Origin: Podocnemis expansa
Taxonomy: Eukaryota; Chordata; Testudines; Podocnemididae
DNA: 64,000 bases
Direction of reading: 5' to 3'
Assembly: GCA_007922195.1 (NCBI GenBank)
Contig: ML682002.1
Location: 496,001-560,000, forward strand
In this document: in pieces, positions 38,236 through 51,388 of the stretch
How the letters are laid out: each line of letters begins with the position of its first letter
How positions within the stretch are numbered: position 1 is the first letter of the stretch
Position numbers and translations under genes: made by a program
The notes under the pieces: generated by a model
The model's database searches: none
What the model was told of the DNA's origin: nothing
What the model saw: the letters and a program-made list of their open reading frames with translations, nothing else

Positions 38236-38285
38236 GTTCGAAAGGGGCAGCCATCCCACAGGACTCCTTGCGTGTTTTTCTGTAA
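38236..38285. mobile_element. PLE terminal scrap
   Basis: GAAAGGGGCAGCCAT is followed by CCACAGGACTCCTTGCGTG: outer ends of two PLE tails in opposite orientation with everything between lost. Confidence 0.5.
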
Positions 38286-39796
38286 GCCAAGAATCGGTCC
38301 ACAGAAACACTGACCAAAATCTTAGCTGACAAAGAATACAGCCATAACTTTCATATAAGATGAGCAACAATTTAGGTGTATAACAAAGCAAGTTCTCTAA
38401 CTGGCAGTGCAGTCTGTGTGGCCAAGTTTATACTCACCACTCTGTTCAACCCTTCTGGTTCAGTTAAAGAGTTAGCAAAACCTCACTTCATTCAAGCTGG
38501 AGTTCAACTCAGCAACTCCAGCCCCATAAAGAGAGAAGCACCGAGTCTAAAGGACAGCAGTTCCCTTCAACTCAGTGCAGCAGAGTCACACAGAGAAGTG
38601 GGAGTTAGCAGGTTGAAGAGAGTGATGCAAGTTATAGCACAGCTTTCATCTCTCCCTCCAACACCTGCCAAAAATGGCAGCAAGTGTACACCAGGCCTGA
38701 AAGCATGTGACTGACTGCTCTAACAGTGTTTTTTGTCAGCAGTGTTTAAAGTACATTATCTTTTCAACACTTGATCATGCTATTCCATGGAAACTCTGCA
38801 GGTATCTGGAACAGCTTTTCCTCAAGAGAGGTTTTCCTGCATGAGAAGGGTGCTCTTGCATAGGAAAAAAAAAAAAAAAGTTACACTACCAAGCCTTTGC
38901 CAATGTTGCTCCCCATATAGATGCAGCATATGTGGGCAAAAAGCTGAATTCTGCAGCATAGGTTAGCTAGGACACTCCAAGGTTTTTCTGAGCTTATCAC
39001 ACTTATACCACTCCAACAGCATTCGAGTCTCCTCTAGGAGCTCCTCTTCTGTGACAGGAAGCCCAGTTTGGTTTTATTGTTAATTCTCAGTTTCCAGAAA
39101 CCTCATCTGCTTAAATGAGGTCTATAGTGTTTATGCTGCCTCACTGCCAGTTTCTAGTCACTGCACTTACATGCCTTTTATTCGGTCTCATGTTTTGGAA
39201 TTTCTTCCTTCTCAGGAGACAGCCAGGATAGGGCTATTTTTACCCCTTCATTCAAGCCCCTGTTAAGGGCTCACTTAAAGCTGAAATTTAAGCTAATATC
39301 TTTCTCTCCTCCCAATGCATCTTCTGCGTTGTGAAATTTTTAGGGTAGGTCTTCCTTGCTACATGGTGTGGTATATCCCTAACATACATTAAACAAAAAC
39401 ATGCACCTAAGGTTGCTTTACAGCTTACTCAGTAACTAACTCAAAACATCTGAGGCTATGGATTGTAAGTGTTTTTACTCTTTAGGAATTCATTAACACT
39501 GAAGTTTACCCTGGGGAAATGTTTGCAAGATTCCTTAGCCCCTACATGTCAGCTGAAGTGTGTAAACCATGACCACTATAACCACTGAGGGAAAAAAGTG
39601 TGTGTAAGGACTATGCATATTCTAAAATTCAGGTTTGTTGTCATAAGGCAGAGAAAGAATGGGAGGAAACATTTGAGACATTGACAGATTATGGAAAAGC
39701 TCACTTACGAAAATACGAATCCGTGCTTCTGGACGGAGTTGTATTTTGGCAAGCCTGTTCAGGAAGAACAGGCATCCTTACATTTATTTCGACTTC

Positions 39797-40455
39797 CAAA
39801 AGGGCAGCCATGTTAGTCTAGTTCAGTAAACCTAACAAGGAGACCTGTGACACTTGGACTAATAAATTTATTTATTGCATGAGTTTTTGTGGAAGAAAAT
39901 CCCACTTTGGCAGATGCTTTGAAGATGGAACATACAGAATGGAAGGAAATAAATGCAGGAAGTGTAAGTCGTGGGAACAGGTCACACTGTAACAGCTAAT
40001 CAAAACAGGTGTAAAGATTCAAACACTGGGGAACAGCATACAGAGGAAGATGAGGTCAAATCACTTGTTGTAATAAGAGAAAAATCCAGTCCTCCTTCAG
40101 CATGAAAGTGCAGAGTTGGAGCTAATCTGCAAGTTTGACACAATCAGACTGGGTCTGAAAAGAAACCGTTTAACATTACAAAAAAGAGATTCATCTGTTC
40201 CCCCATTCTCTCCCTTTGATCAACTGGTGTAAATGGGCCCCATCTGCTCTGAACTGACTATGCTAACATTTGCCCTCCTCCACCCTGGCATGTGTATATA
40301 CACACCTCTCAACTATAGCTTCCACTTCATGCATCTGATGAAGTGGGTAGGAGCCCACAAAAGCCTCTACTTGAAGAATCTGTTAGTCTATAAAGGTGCC
40401 ACAGGACTCTTGCCATTTTTGCTGTTCACAGACTAACATGGCTACCCATCTGGAA
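39797..40455. mobile_element. inverted pair of PLE tails of two subfamilies
   Basis: 39797 to about 40080 is a minus-oriented tail (AAAAGGGCAGCCATGTTAGT ... CAAATCACTTGTTGTAAT). About 40085-40455 is plus-oriented, with the endonuclease remnant GCAGAGTTGGAGCTAATCTG (AELELICKF), the hairpin GTGGGTAGGAGCCCAC, and the terminus TCTGTTAGTCTATAAAGGTG. The arms differ in sequence, so they are not a simple duplication. Confidence 0.75.
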
Positions 40456-41737
40456 ATTTCTACTTTAGCCTTCCCACCTCTCCTTCCAGAAGAGATTTGG
40501 TGTGGGTCATTGAATCAGGGAAATAAAGTTAAAATGGGAAGGACTCATTCAATGCCAGGGACTCTGTTTTGCATTTGTACACCATCCAGCACAACAGGGT
40601 CCTGGTCCATGATTAGGGCTCTTAAGATCCTATGCAACAGATTTGATTTGTTACAAGTATTATTGTAATTTAAGGCACTAGGAATTGCACTAAAAAGGTT
40701 ATCCTAGGTCTTAAACTGAGGACATGAAAAAACAGCAAAAATTTGACTAGGACATTCTATATTTTAAGTATATATAAATAAGCTACAGAATCTAAACCAA
40801 AGTGAACATTTTCCTTTGCCTTGTCAGGCAAGATTAGAAGTTGATCTTTGTCCTTGATATTGTCCCTAATAGTAGTTATTACTAGTATTAGAGCAGAGTA
40901 TTTAAATAGTGAAGTGTGTTTTGAAATGCAAGATGAAAAATTAATACAACTCAAGTCAGAATGAAGGCGCCACTGCCATGGAAACACCAACTCTCCAATT
41001 GCATTCTCCAACACAGGACTGACTGACTCACTTCACTTAATAAGTAAATCCAGACTTGCATCTTCTAGTTAAGAAGTTAACTTTTGCAGTGGGTGGCTGC
41101 AAAAACCACCACAAGTGTTTCAGACAGGAGTTAATGCAAGAGACATTTAGTCCACAGTAATTTAAACCACAAAACAAAATAACAGAGGGGCTGCTTGTTT
41201 GCAGAGTGCACACACAGACTAGCATGCCTGTGTATTAATATGCTTAATATACTTCTTCCAGCCCTGCCCCCAGTTTGGTGCTCATAGTAAATTGTGAATG
41301 CCAACCTGAGGCTTCAGATAGAGAAACCTTTTGCACACAAGTCAGTTATTTGTTAAAACTAAACAAGCCACAACTGAAAGGCAACTGCAAAAAGTTTACA
41401 AAACCCATGGAGATTAGTTGAATATTTAAATCCCATATTTGATTTTTGTAAACAAGAGGTTGATGTTGATTCCACCACTACAGAAGTCTGCTGTGCTAAC
41501 ACACAGTGTTTGTGCTCACTCACCAGCATGCCCCCCAAGTCTTTTGGGCTAGGTACAGTGTTCAGGCACTCATGCCATGAAGTTACCAAGCTGAAGGCAC
41601 TCTATATATTGGAATACAGAGCTCAAGACAACCTGTTTGGCTCCAGAATCCCCATGGCCAGTACCCAAAACTGGACTTCAAGTTTACACCAGGCCAGGTG
41701 TAAACATGACCATGCAACACCTTGCTCTGTTCCCATG

Positions 41738-41869
41738 CAATGCTCCCTCTAATTACTCACAAGACTGTGTGCACAAAATTTGTGTGCTCAAAAACATTGT
41801 GAGCACCAATATTAGCACTTAAATTTTTTGTGTGCACCTGTGTGTGTGCACAGCTTAGAGGGAACAGTG
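41738..41869. mobile_element. hAT-type MITE, TTCCCTCTAAG family
   Basis: Ends CAATGCTCCCTCTAA and CTTAGAGGGAACAGTG. GTTCCCAT (41729-41736) and GTTCCCAG (41870-41877) give a 7/8 duplication, offset by one base on the left. The middle is rich in TGTGTGCAC. Confidence 0.72.
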
Positions 41870-42365
41870 GTTCCCAGCAAGGCATATTAATTCAAAAGCC
41901 CATGTCCAAGCACATGAAGGACCTGTTGGTTTTGCTGCAGGGGAAGTTAGCATCATCACTCTTGCATGGACAAGGTTTGCCTGTTCTAAACAGACCACCA
42001 GATAGGCAGTTACTCACCTGTTTAGAAAGTCTAAACATCTGCAAAATAATTAGGCCTTGTCAACATTAACCAGCTTTGTCAATGCAAGTCAGAGTGATCA
42101 AAAAGTGCTGTGCTTACAATGCTCATACTCATCCATACTGCACCTGGACAGTGAAGAGCATCCTCAAATGATGCTCTAGCATAGAGAGCAATTATTCCAC
42201 TGTACAACTTGCTACCTTGTGCCAGTAGTTGTGGCCTGCACCCATGATGCACTGCAATTCTCTTCAAGTCCCATGAGACAGAAATCAGGGCATCATCATT
42301 CCCTAGGTTTCTGACTGTGTTCTGCAGTCTTTCAAAGGTCCTAGTTTCCTGAGTACCCAACATTA

Positions 42366-42474
42366 GAGCCCTGCAAATATGCAGATATCTGCAGATACAA
42401 CACAGATATCCATGGACCATTTCTTGTGGATGTAATCAGATACGGAGCCATATATTTGTATCTGTGCAGGGCCC
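42366..42474. mobile_element. 109 bp MITE with TA flanks
   Basis: GAGCCCTGCA and TGCAGGGCCC are inverted termini, both flanked by TA, and the interior has repeated ATATCTGCAGATAC-like palindromes. The superfamily is undecided. Confidence 0.6.
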
Positions 42475-43529
42475 TACCTGACACCTCAGCCTGAAAGGAC
42501 GGATCCTGCACTGCTCTCCACTGTTGTCAGTGTTCTGACTACACTAAGGCTGGTCATGTGGTATATTCCTAGCTCCCAACTGGAGCTCTAAGCTGAGGAA
42601 CCTGTCTTCCTCTGTCCCTTACAAATACAAATGCTGGCTTACTGTCTGCATTCAGAGCACCTGCACCTCATGCACCACTGCTTTTGGGTGCATTAAACAA
42701 GCAATGAGCAGTGAGATCATGAACAGTGGCCACAGAACTTCCAAATGTGCAAAGCCACTTTTGTGGAACTGTGTGAAGCTAGCCCTCACTCTGAGGGCAA
42801 AGGACATCAGAATAAGAGCTGCTCTCGGTGTAGAAACATGTGGAAACCACCATATGGAAGCTGGTAACTCTAGCAGCCAATCAGTTTGAGTTGGGAAGTC
42901 CACTGCAGGAACTGTGTTATGGCAGGTGTGCAAGGCCATGAATTACATTCTGATATGAAGGACTGAGTTAGTAGTGTGCAGCCAATAGCAGATGGCTTTG
43001 CAGTGATGCCATTCCCCAACTCAGGTGATAAATGGCATGTGTGTCAATTCTGGCCATGGACCATTTGTTATGGAGTACATCGATAGAAAGGGGTACTTCT
43101 CTATAGTACTGCAAGCACTGCTGGATCATTGTGGGTGTTTCATTGACATCTACACAAGTCAGAAGAGGTGTATGATAGATATATATTCAGGAACTGTATA
43201 GAAAGCTACAAGCAGAAACTTTTTCCTTCCAGACCAAAAGATTGCAACAGGGAGATGTTGAGATGGCCACAGGGATCCTGGAAAACCCAGCCTATCACTT
43301 ACTGTCATGGTTCATGAAATGAATGATTATTTATAGAAATGGTCTTGAATTTACCTACAAACTGTGAAAAGCTGGGCTGGAGGGGAGAAGATAGCAAGGG
43401 CCATTGTGAGCTGTCAGGCATGTGAAATTGAGCTACCATTCTGAAAATTGTACGAAGGGGTGGAGTGAATGGGGCACAAAGACAAGCTGGGAGTTTTGGC
43501 AAGAATGGGTGGGTTTTGAGAAAGCAGTT

Positions 43530-43575
43530 CTGCAGGGGCTGGGGGGGGAGGGGGGGAGGGGTTGTGGTGGCGGCT
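43530..43575 (+). repeat. G-run cluster
   Basis: Four or more G runs (GGGG, G8, G6, GGGG) in 45 bp can form a G-quadruplex on the plus strand. Confidence 0.7.
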
Positions 43576-44007
43576 TGTGACCTGCTACACCTGTTGTTGA
43601 AATAGCATATACTGAGAACACTGCTCATGAAAAAAAAAATATGCACACCTGCCCCACCCTGGTCATGCAGGAACATCTCAGTGGATGTAAGTGAGCTTTG
43701 GATGGAATTGCATTGGAGATGCAACAGAAGACAAAAACCAGGATATTAACTTTCAGTGATTGCAAATGAATGGAAGCAGACTAAGAAAATGCTGCCTAGA
43801 ACCTGAAACTGAATTGAGATGTCATAACAGACTGAACTCTGCTGCCCTGGGGAGGTGGAAAGAGGGAAACTTGACTGTTTTGGACAGTCAGGTCATGTTT
43901 GCTGGAATGACCACATGTGTAAGTTTCCCATTTCCATCTGAACACAACACTGCATGTCAGTTGACTAAAATATGGCATGTTTAAAAAAGTGTCCTGTATG
44001 GCTATAA

Positions 44008-44179
44008 CAGGCGTGGCCAGGAGCCACAGGCTCTTGAATGAAGAAGTGTGGCTTGTGGAAGAACATCAGCAAATCAATTTAGTAAGTAAAAGTATATGGG
44101 TATATGCCTCAGTGCTGCTCTTGAAGGTTTAATAATCAACTTGTGTGGCTTTTGAGTTCCTTAAGTTTGGCCATGCCTG
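44008..44179. mobile_element. hAT-type MITE, GGCGTGGCCA family
   Basis: Ends CAGGCGTGGCCA and TGGCCATGCCTG are inverted repeats; GGCTATAA (44000-44007) and TGCTATCA (44180-44187) give a 6/8 duplication. Confidence 0.7.
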
Positions 44180-44724
44180 TGCTATCACCACATGCTGGTT
44201 GCACATCTCCTAAAAATGGTAGAGTCCAGTAAGTGTAAAAACCTTGAACTTCTGTTTGATCAATAGCAAGGGTCAGCAGCAAACACTTCCTCCTTACAAA
44301 AAAGTTGAGGCCTAGGACCTGCACTACCTGCCTTCCTTCCCCTGCAAGGCCATACAGCCAGAGGAACTTGCCAATTTTGGTCTAAGACAGCACAGGATGG
44401 AACCCAAGACAGATTAATATATTGAAAACAGGTGTATTAAAGTGACCTTACCTAATGGAAATGCTGAAAACATCTAGCCCCACATCATTAAAAAATGTAC
44501 ACACAGTTTAAGTGAAAGTTGCTTTAATACCTGACTTTATAAGATGGTATTAGAACAGTCTGTGGTTCAAATTACTTTGATACTTTTCACTTAACAATGA
44601 AAGGTTTAGTTTCTTGTTCCTATGCACTAATGAAATGCTACACTATTTTTTACATTAAATATGCTACATTTGACTCAGCTTTTGAAACTGCACCCATTCT
44701 TCCTCATAGCACCAGCCTTATTTA

Positions 44725-44845
44725 AGAAACTGCAAACAAGTTAGTCTAGTTTAGCCAAACAAGGAGTCTGGTGGCACTTTTTAAAAGTCTAACAAATTTA
44801 TCACATGAGTTAGTCTTTAAAAGTGCCACCAGACTCCTTTTTAGA
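44725..44845. mobile_element. short palindrome of two PLE termini
   Basis: AACAAGGAGTCTGGTGGCAC then AAAAGTCTAACAAATTTATC is followed by GTTAGTCTTTAAAAGTGCCA and CCAGACTCCT. The two arms share the unusual CTGGTGGCA/TGCCACCAG variant, so one arm was copied from the other. Confidence 0.75.
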
Positions 44846-45211
44846 AACTGTAGTGCCCTCTTGGACTAATCTAGTAAACAGAATGAATTCAACACCTCCA
44901 CTTCTTAGCTTCACTGAAGCCACTACATGGTAAAATGGATCTCAGGATAGCAAATGACAGTGTATGTTATACCATAGATTTATCTATTTGCTGTATATCA
45001 TGAATACAGACATGTTTGCTTGTTATTTTGCTGGGACTAGAAATACTTTAAATTGCACAAAGTAAGAACTGAACAATTGATTAGTGGATTTAAGTGAAAG
45101 TCAAACCTTAATTTAGATGGAAGGTTTTGTCTAGTGGACAAAAGCATCCTGTTTTAATGACTGTAAATTGAGTTTTGGCTGTTAAAACCTGAAGCTCACT
45201 GACTTTCCTCA

Positions 45212-45386
45212 CACCATCTCAAACTCAAATCCCCAGGAGGGCCGCATGAGGACCAATACATTACCCCAAGGGCCACAGCACTGAAACCTTTTTACACAAT
45301 GAAATTGCACATATCAGTAACTGTCGTTGCAGGAAATAGCTTTAGGGATCGCATGTGGCTTGTGGGCCATGTTTTTGAGACCCCTG
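45212..45386. mobile_element. hAT-type MITE, GTCTCAAACTC family, copy 4
   Basis: Ends CACCATCTCAAACTC and TTTTTGAGACCCCTG; interior matches the other three copies. No target duplication is left. Confidence 0.68.
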
Positions 45387-46310
45387 CTTCAGAGACAGGC
45401 AAGAGTGAGCAGTTTCCTCGAAGCTTCAGTAACATTCAAACAGAATATCAAAAAAAGTTTAAGGAAAGATGGCAGTTCAGAGGTGAGAAAGTGAGTGAGG
45501 CTCAGAACTGCAAAGCAGCTGAACAGTAGAACTTAAAAAAAAAAAAAAGGCATGTTAAATCAAATTACACTGATGATTATGATATAGCTTGCTGCAAACA
45601 GGGGCTGTATTACATAAATTGATAACATGACTCAAATCAGCCCCTACTTGCAGCATAACTCATTTTTGGACTAACTTTTATATTCTTTGGAAGACAGCTG
45701 GCACCTGAAGCCCATTCACATGGTCAGTCTAGCTAGCTGCCTAGATAGTGGCTATCTGACAGGGTCCTGGGCAAACGTTTATAACCAGTTTCCATTAGAG
45801 TATTCTAGAAGATCTGAATGCCTTTGACTAACCCAGTTGTTTTGTAGAAGCAGCATGTGTCAACTTTGGCTTGCTTTATTCTCCCTCTCCCCCACCACCA
45901 AATTACTCTTGGAGTGATATTGGAGTAAGTGCACATAGAACTGCCCATGTTAGACAAGTCTAATTTATCCACAAGGACACTACTTCTCCCAGCAGAAAAC
46001 AACATTTGATGCTCACACCACTTTCACAGTGGAAGTGACTCAATACATCATTATGGTACTTGCCAACGTCTAGACCCTTCTCTTGGAGAGAAATGTTCCT
46101 TGAAGACAGCAAACATGTCAAGATTGCCTTTAGGATTGCAAATAGAAAAGAAATCTTTCCTTGCTTTTCATGGAAGGAGAAAAAGGCTCCATAGTCAGTT
46201 CTTACAGAAAGGAGGCTTTAGACAGATGTGGATTCTTCCTTGGACTTTTGTTCTGCAGATTGAAAGCATTCAAGTAGTAAGAGACCTTGCCACACATCCA
46301 AGGACTAGAA

Positions 46311-46790
46311 CAGTGGTTCCCAACCTTTGAGTGAAAGCCCCAAGTCGACACTAGGTAAAAACAAACAAAAAAAAAACCACTCCCCCCCAACCCCTCACTG
46401 GACACAAACACCATTAAATTACATGTGCAAGTTACTCACTTTAGTAAGGAGTGCAGCCTTCCCTCGTCATTCACCCTTGCACACCCCACGTGGTCCACCT
46501 AATTCCCTACCTCATGGACTAAGGGTGATGGAAGTGGGCTCTGGCGGGGGCTGCTCAATGCCCTCCACTGGCACAGGGTTGCTCCCTCTCCACTTGAATG
46601 CCCAGACAGCACAGGGCTGGAGGTGGTGGTGCAAATTCTCTGCTCTTGCCGGAGTGGAGCTTAAGGTTGCTCCTGGCTAGCAGATTTTTTGGGGGTGTGC
46701 TGTGCCAGGCACTCTGGGAAACAGTAACCTCAATATCACTGAAGCCTCATGGACCTTATAATCCCATGGTGTCCGGGCTGGGAATTTCTG
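46311..46790. mobile_element. hAT-type element, CAGTGGTTCCCAACC family
   Basis: Starts CAGTGGTTCCCAACCTTTG, ends CTGGGAATTTCTG; perfect duplication GACTAGAA at 46303-46310 and 46791-46798. No transposase frame. Confidence 0.85.
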
Positions 46791-46917
46791 GACTAGAAGT
46801 AGTGATTTGTACCACACCCTTTCATCCCTTTAGGCTGCTGAAAGGGAGAACAGAATGTTAACATGTCAACGTCTCCAAGTTGGCTACCTCTTCCCACTTT
46901 CAAAGGGTCATCTAGCT

Positions 46918-46932
46918 GCTGCTGCTGCTGCA
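46918..46932. repeat. short (CTG)n tract
   Basis: Five CTG/TGC units followed by a run of C. Confidence 0.8.
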
Positions 46933-47080
46933 CCCCCCCCCCATCAACACCAGAACATGTTATGACACTTGAGGTACTATCAACCTAAACAGTCTTGTCT
47001 GGAATCAAGAAGAAATGCTTGATATTTTTGCACTACACTGACTCTAGGATGCTGTCAACACAATCAGGTTTGCTCTACAC

Positions 47081-47540
47081 CAGAGCTTCTCAGACTGGGA
47101 AATGCCCCCCGCCTCCCCTAAGTGCACAGAAAATACTCTGGAGGTAAGGAAGCCATAAGGGAGAAGGTGAAAGAAAAAGGAAAAAAGTTTACTGCATATA
47201 TTTTACCCACAGCAATGAAAAGCTAGCCATACTTACTCCTACTCTGGACATATCAGGTCCTTGGATGATGCTATGCATTTTGACAGTTTTTGTTATGCTT
47301 GTACAGCATAAGACATACAGATGGCAATGTTGTAAATTCATTTTACTATGACAGGTAAAATGTGTGCTGACCACAATCAGTTTTATAGTGGTTTGTCTGC
47401 TGTTTGAATCAATAACCTTACTACTTAATATTAAGAGAGCTGAATGTTGACTTTTAGAATCAGCCCATGTACTGTGTGGAGGAAGACATAAGCTGCCTGA
47501 CACAAAAAAGGGAAGCAGTGATTAAGTTTCTGAACCACTG
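47081..47540. mobile_element. hAT-type element, 460 bp
   Basis: Starts CAGAGCTTCTCAGACTGG, ends GTTTCTGAACCACTG; CTCTACAC (47073-47080) and CTGTACAC (47541-47548) match 7/8. No coding capacity seen. Confidence 0.65.
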
Positions 47541-49639
47541 CTGTACACTATCAACTTTATCATATTGCTCAGGGCAGTTGGAAAAAAAAAAAAAATCTAC
47601 TCATGCATGAAAGTTACACCAACTTAATCCTTGCAGGTAGGCAGTGCTATATTGACAGGAGGGCTTCTCCCACCAACAACATAAAACTACTGCCTTTTGG
47701 GTATTCTACAGACCTACCTCCCTACAGAAGGTGGGCTAGTATTCTGCAAAACCCTGGAGGAGGAAGTGTAGACAGGCCCTGGGGTCACCTATGCTGCTGA
47801 CTGCACCTCAGAAGTAGAAACTGTTCACTAAAAATGCATCTGTCAGTGGCGGCAGTGGTGGTGGTGGGGGGTTACTCATCACCGTGATCGCTGTTCCACC
47901 TCAGACTAATTTTCCAGGACATGTGATTTTAGGCAAATGGTATAGGACAGAACATGTGACAAAAGTGTGCATGCTCTTTGGTTGGTTGTGAGCAGAGGGT
48001 TTCTCTCTTAGTTTTGGACTCTTGGGAGTCAAGCAGCAACAGTTTAGACTGCTGAGACACTCCTCTGGGACCTTTCCAGGTGACTGTGTGCACAGGCTGT
48101 TACATTCAAACAAATCTTCCCTCCCCAACAGGGAGCAATATTGCACTGAATGAGTACACTGATACAGGCTACTTTAAAACATTCTGCAGAGGCCAGGCAG
48201 ACAACAGAACAGTTTGCTGCCTCCTCAGTGCCAAGGCTTTTAAGCCCATGGGAAACTAATGCTGATATGAACTGTACCAGTAATGATAGCGTTGTGGGTG
48301 TATCATGCAGGTGATTTCAAGGAAACAGCCACAAGCTGAAGAACATCCAAAATCTGCCTTCTGCTTTCCTTTGCTTGAGGCAGAAAGGCTCTCAGAAGAG
48401 TGCTTGAAAGTCAATTACTAGCTTTATAAGTAGTACGGATTAGGAATTCTGTGGAAATCTACCTTTGATGGGGCCTTATAACTTGGATGGACATGACCTC
48501 AGTAGAAGATGGCTCAATTTTTCCAGGGACAGACTAACCAAAAAGCTGAGTGTAAGGAGAGGGAAGATGTTCTGTGTTGAGGGATTACATGGTTAAAGAA
48601 ACAAAAGGCCAGGAAGGAATAGTTTTTCAGCTACCCATATCCAGGTTTTATCACTGGTTAACAAGAGGAGTTTGTATTTGATGTAAATTGCAACAATGAA
48701 ACCCCGTGGGACAACTCCAGTGGTTGGAGAGTTAAGTCAATGTTCATAATTAGGAAGGATCAGGTGAGCAAAAAAAAAAAAAATGGTACTGCCAAAAAAG
48801 TCATCATTACCTGATTCCAGCTGACTGGATCTCACATGAAAATCTTGAAAAATTATAGAACAATGTCGCAACAGATGACACAAGATAGTGTCTACTACCC
48901 AAATTAATAGCCAATACCCACAAGAGAGCAAGACAGCTGGCTTCTTCTCTGTGATGTACAGGAAAAAAGCTGTATGATCCTGGGGGATGTCAATTTGCAT
49001 AACAAGTGCTGCAGGTCTCTTGCTGACCATGTTAACCCATCCTTTCATCTTCCAAATATTCTAACAGGCTTACCAACTTGAACAGTGTTTCATACATCAA
49101 AACAGGAAAATCCTATCAGGCCTCTCACCTTAAGGAAGAGCAACTGATGACAGAACTAAAAGTTAATGGTAACAGTTACAAGTGCTCGTTCAAACAATAA
49201 AATCCATACTAGTAGTGCATACTGTGGCCCATTTTAGACAAACTTCACAAAGCTGTAAACAATTTAAACCAGGAAAGAGAATGATAATGGGGAACTGTTT
49301 AAGAACATGGTATTGGGTTCCCCGCCCCCACCAAAAGTGGCTTGCTAACAACCAAGAAAGTGGGTTCTATTTAAAATTGACAGCCAGGTTTAGAGGGGAA
49401 CTGCAGAGAGCTTTTTATATAAATGGAAAAGTGAATACTGGTAGTAATGAAATACATGTCAGAAGCTAGGAATTTTAGAAAATTGATAAACGATGACAAG
49501 AGTCCATTCTAGAGGGAAGAGAGGTAGTATTAATGCAGAAGAGAGGCAGTGTTCAGTAAATATGTTCTGCATCTGGAAAGACAGGTATACCATATGACAG
49601 CTTCCTTCATAGGTGCAAGTGGAATGGAAGTTAACCAGA

Positions 49640-50976
49640 AGTTACTCAAGCTAGACATTTAAGATCAGAAGGGCTGGATAACTCGCACCCCAAGAGAGCT
49701 GGCTAAGGAGCTCATTGACCATTAGTGCTGCTTTTCAGTAAGTTCTTGAACACTGAGTAAGTTACAAGAAACTGGAGGAATGCTATTGGGCCATGGATAA
49801 ATGGGATGCTCTGGGTGTTATCAGCCTAACATAGATCCAAGGCAAGATAACGGAGTGTCTGACAAGACTAGATTCATAAAGAATTAAAAAGAGTAATATA
49901 ATTAATGCCAGTCAACATGGATTTTGGAAGATAGCTTATTTAATTTTGTCTCCTTTAGTAGGAGTTACAATTTCAGTTGAGGAAAGTAATAGTATCAATA
50001 CTTAGATTTCTGTAAGGTATTTGACTTGGTATCTTAAATTGATTCATTTAGACCAAACTGTTTAACGTGTTGCATAATTGATTTTAATTAGGGAATTGAT
50101 GGGGGTCAATGTAATTGCAGATGGGAACATCAGAAGGGCAAGTTTCCAGTGCAGAGATTGTTCTTGGCCCTTGCCATTTCACATTTTTAATAGTCACATG
50201 GAAGACAACAACATTGTCATCCAGAGACCTGACAAATTAGGAGAGTGGTAAATAATGAAGAGGAAAGGTCACTAGCCAAGTGCAATCTGGATGGCTTGAT
50301 AAACTGGGCACCAGCAAACTGTAAACATACACAGCTAGGGACAAAGAATACAGGCCATACTTACAGGAAGCGGGACTAACCTGGGAAGCAATGACTGAAA
50401 GATCTAGGGGTTGGGATGGGTAATCAGGTGAACTATGCTCTTAGTGTAAAGTGATTCTTGGATGAATAAAGGAAATATCGATGAGGAGCAGAGAGGTTGC
50501 TTTCCTTCTGTATTTAGCACTAGGGTGAAAGCTGCTGAAATAGTATGCCCAATTCTGGAGTCTAGAATTCAAGAAGAATGTTGATAAGTGATTAAAGATC
50601 TAGAAAACTTGACCCATGAGGAAAAATAGAAAAGGCTCAAAGAGGACTTGGGTCCCTGAAAACTTCTGAGTTTGATACAAGGAGGGTGAAAGATTGTTCT
50701 CCTTAACCTCTTAGGAGAAAGCAAGCAGCAATAAGCTTAGCTTTCAACAAGGGATGTTTAGGTTGGACATTAGGAAAGACATTGTCAGGGCAGTTAAGCA
50801 CTAAAAAAGTTACTTAGGGAGCTTGTGGAATCTCTGTCATTGGATATTAAGAATAGGCTAGACAAACAACCATCACGAATGGTTTGCTTGTTACTTAGTC
50901 CTGCCTCAAGCAGCCTGCTGCACATTAGATGACCTAGTCAGGTCTCTTCCAGTTCTGAAATATGCTTCTATGAAAT
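49640..50976 (+). pseudogene. CR1-type LINE, RT remnant and 3' end
   Basis: In order: ACTCGCACCCCAAGAGAGCT, TAATGCCAGTCAACATGG, and TTCTGTAAGGTATTTGACTT, which encodes the FCKxFDL core of RT motif A, then the 3' region with GGTTGGACATTAGGAAAGAC and the terminal TCCAGTTCTGAAATATGCTT. Frames are shattered. Plus-strand, so antisense to SLC45A4. Confidence 0.78.
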
Positions 50977-51388
50977 GGAGTGTTTGTAGAAGAGCCACAA
51001 GAACTATTAAAGGATTAAAAAAATCTAACTAACAGTGAAACTAAACAGCTTGCACCCCCTCATCCAAAAGGTTAGCGGGTCATTTGATTAGTCCGAGTAC
51101 CTACATGTGGAACGATTATTTAATATTGGGCTCAATCTACAGTGTAAAGTCTGGAAGTTGAAGCCAGACAAAATTATGACTGGGAACATTTTTAACCTGA
51201 GACTAATTAACCATTGGAACAGCTTGCCAAAGGTTGTGTTGAATCTCCACCACTGATTTGAAAGTCAAGAATGGATGTTTGTTCTAAGAAATGAAATCTA
51301 GAAATTATTTTGGGTGAAGTCCTATGGTTTGTGTTACACAATAGGTCAGACTAGATCAGAATGGTTGCTTCTGGCCAGGAAATATGAA
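50977..51388 (+). mobile_element. second CR1 3' end, directly adjoining
   Basis: After the end of the previous CR1 a second copy of CR1 3' sequence follows, with CCAAAGGTTGTGTTGAATCT, GTCCTATGGTTTGTGTTACA and GGTTGCTTCTGGCCAGGAA. It belongs to a different CR1 subfamily from the first. Confidence 0.7.
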
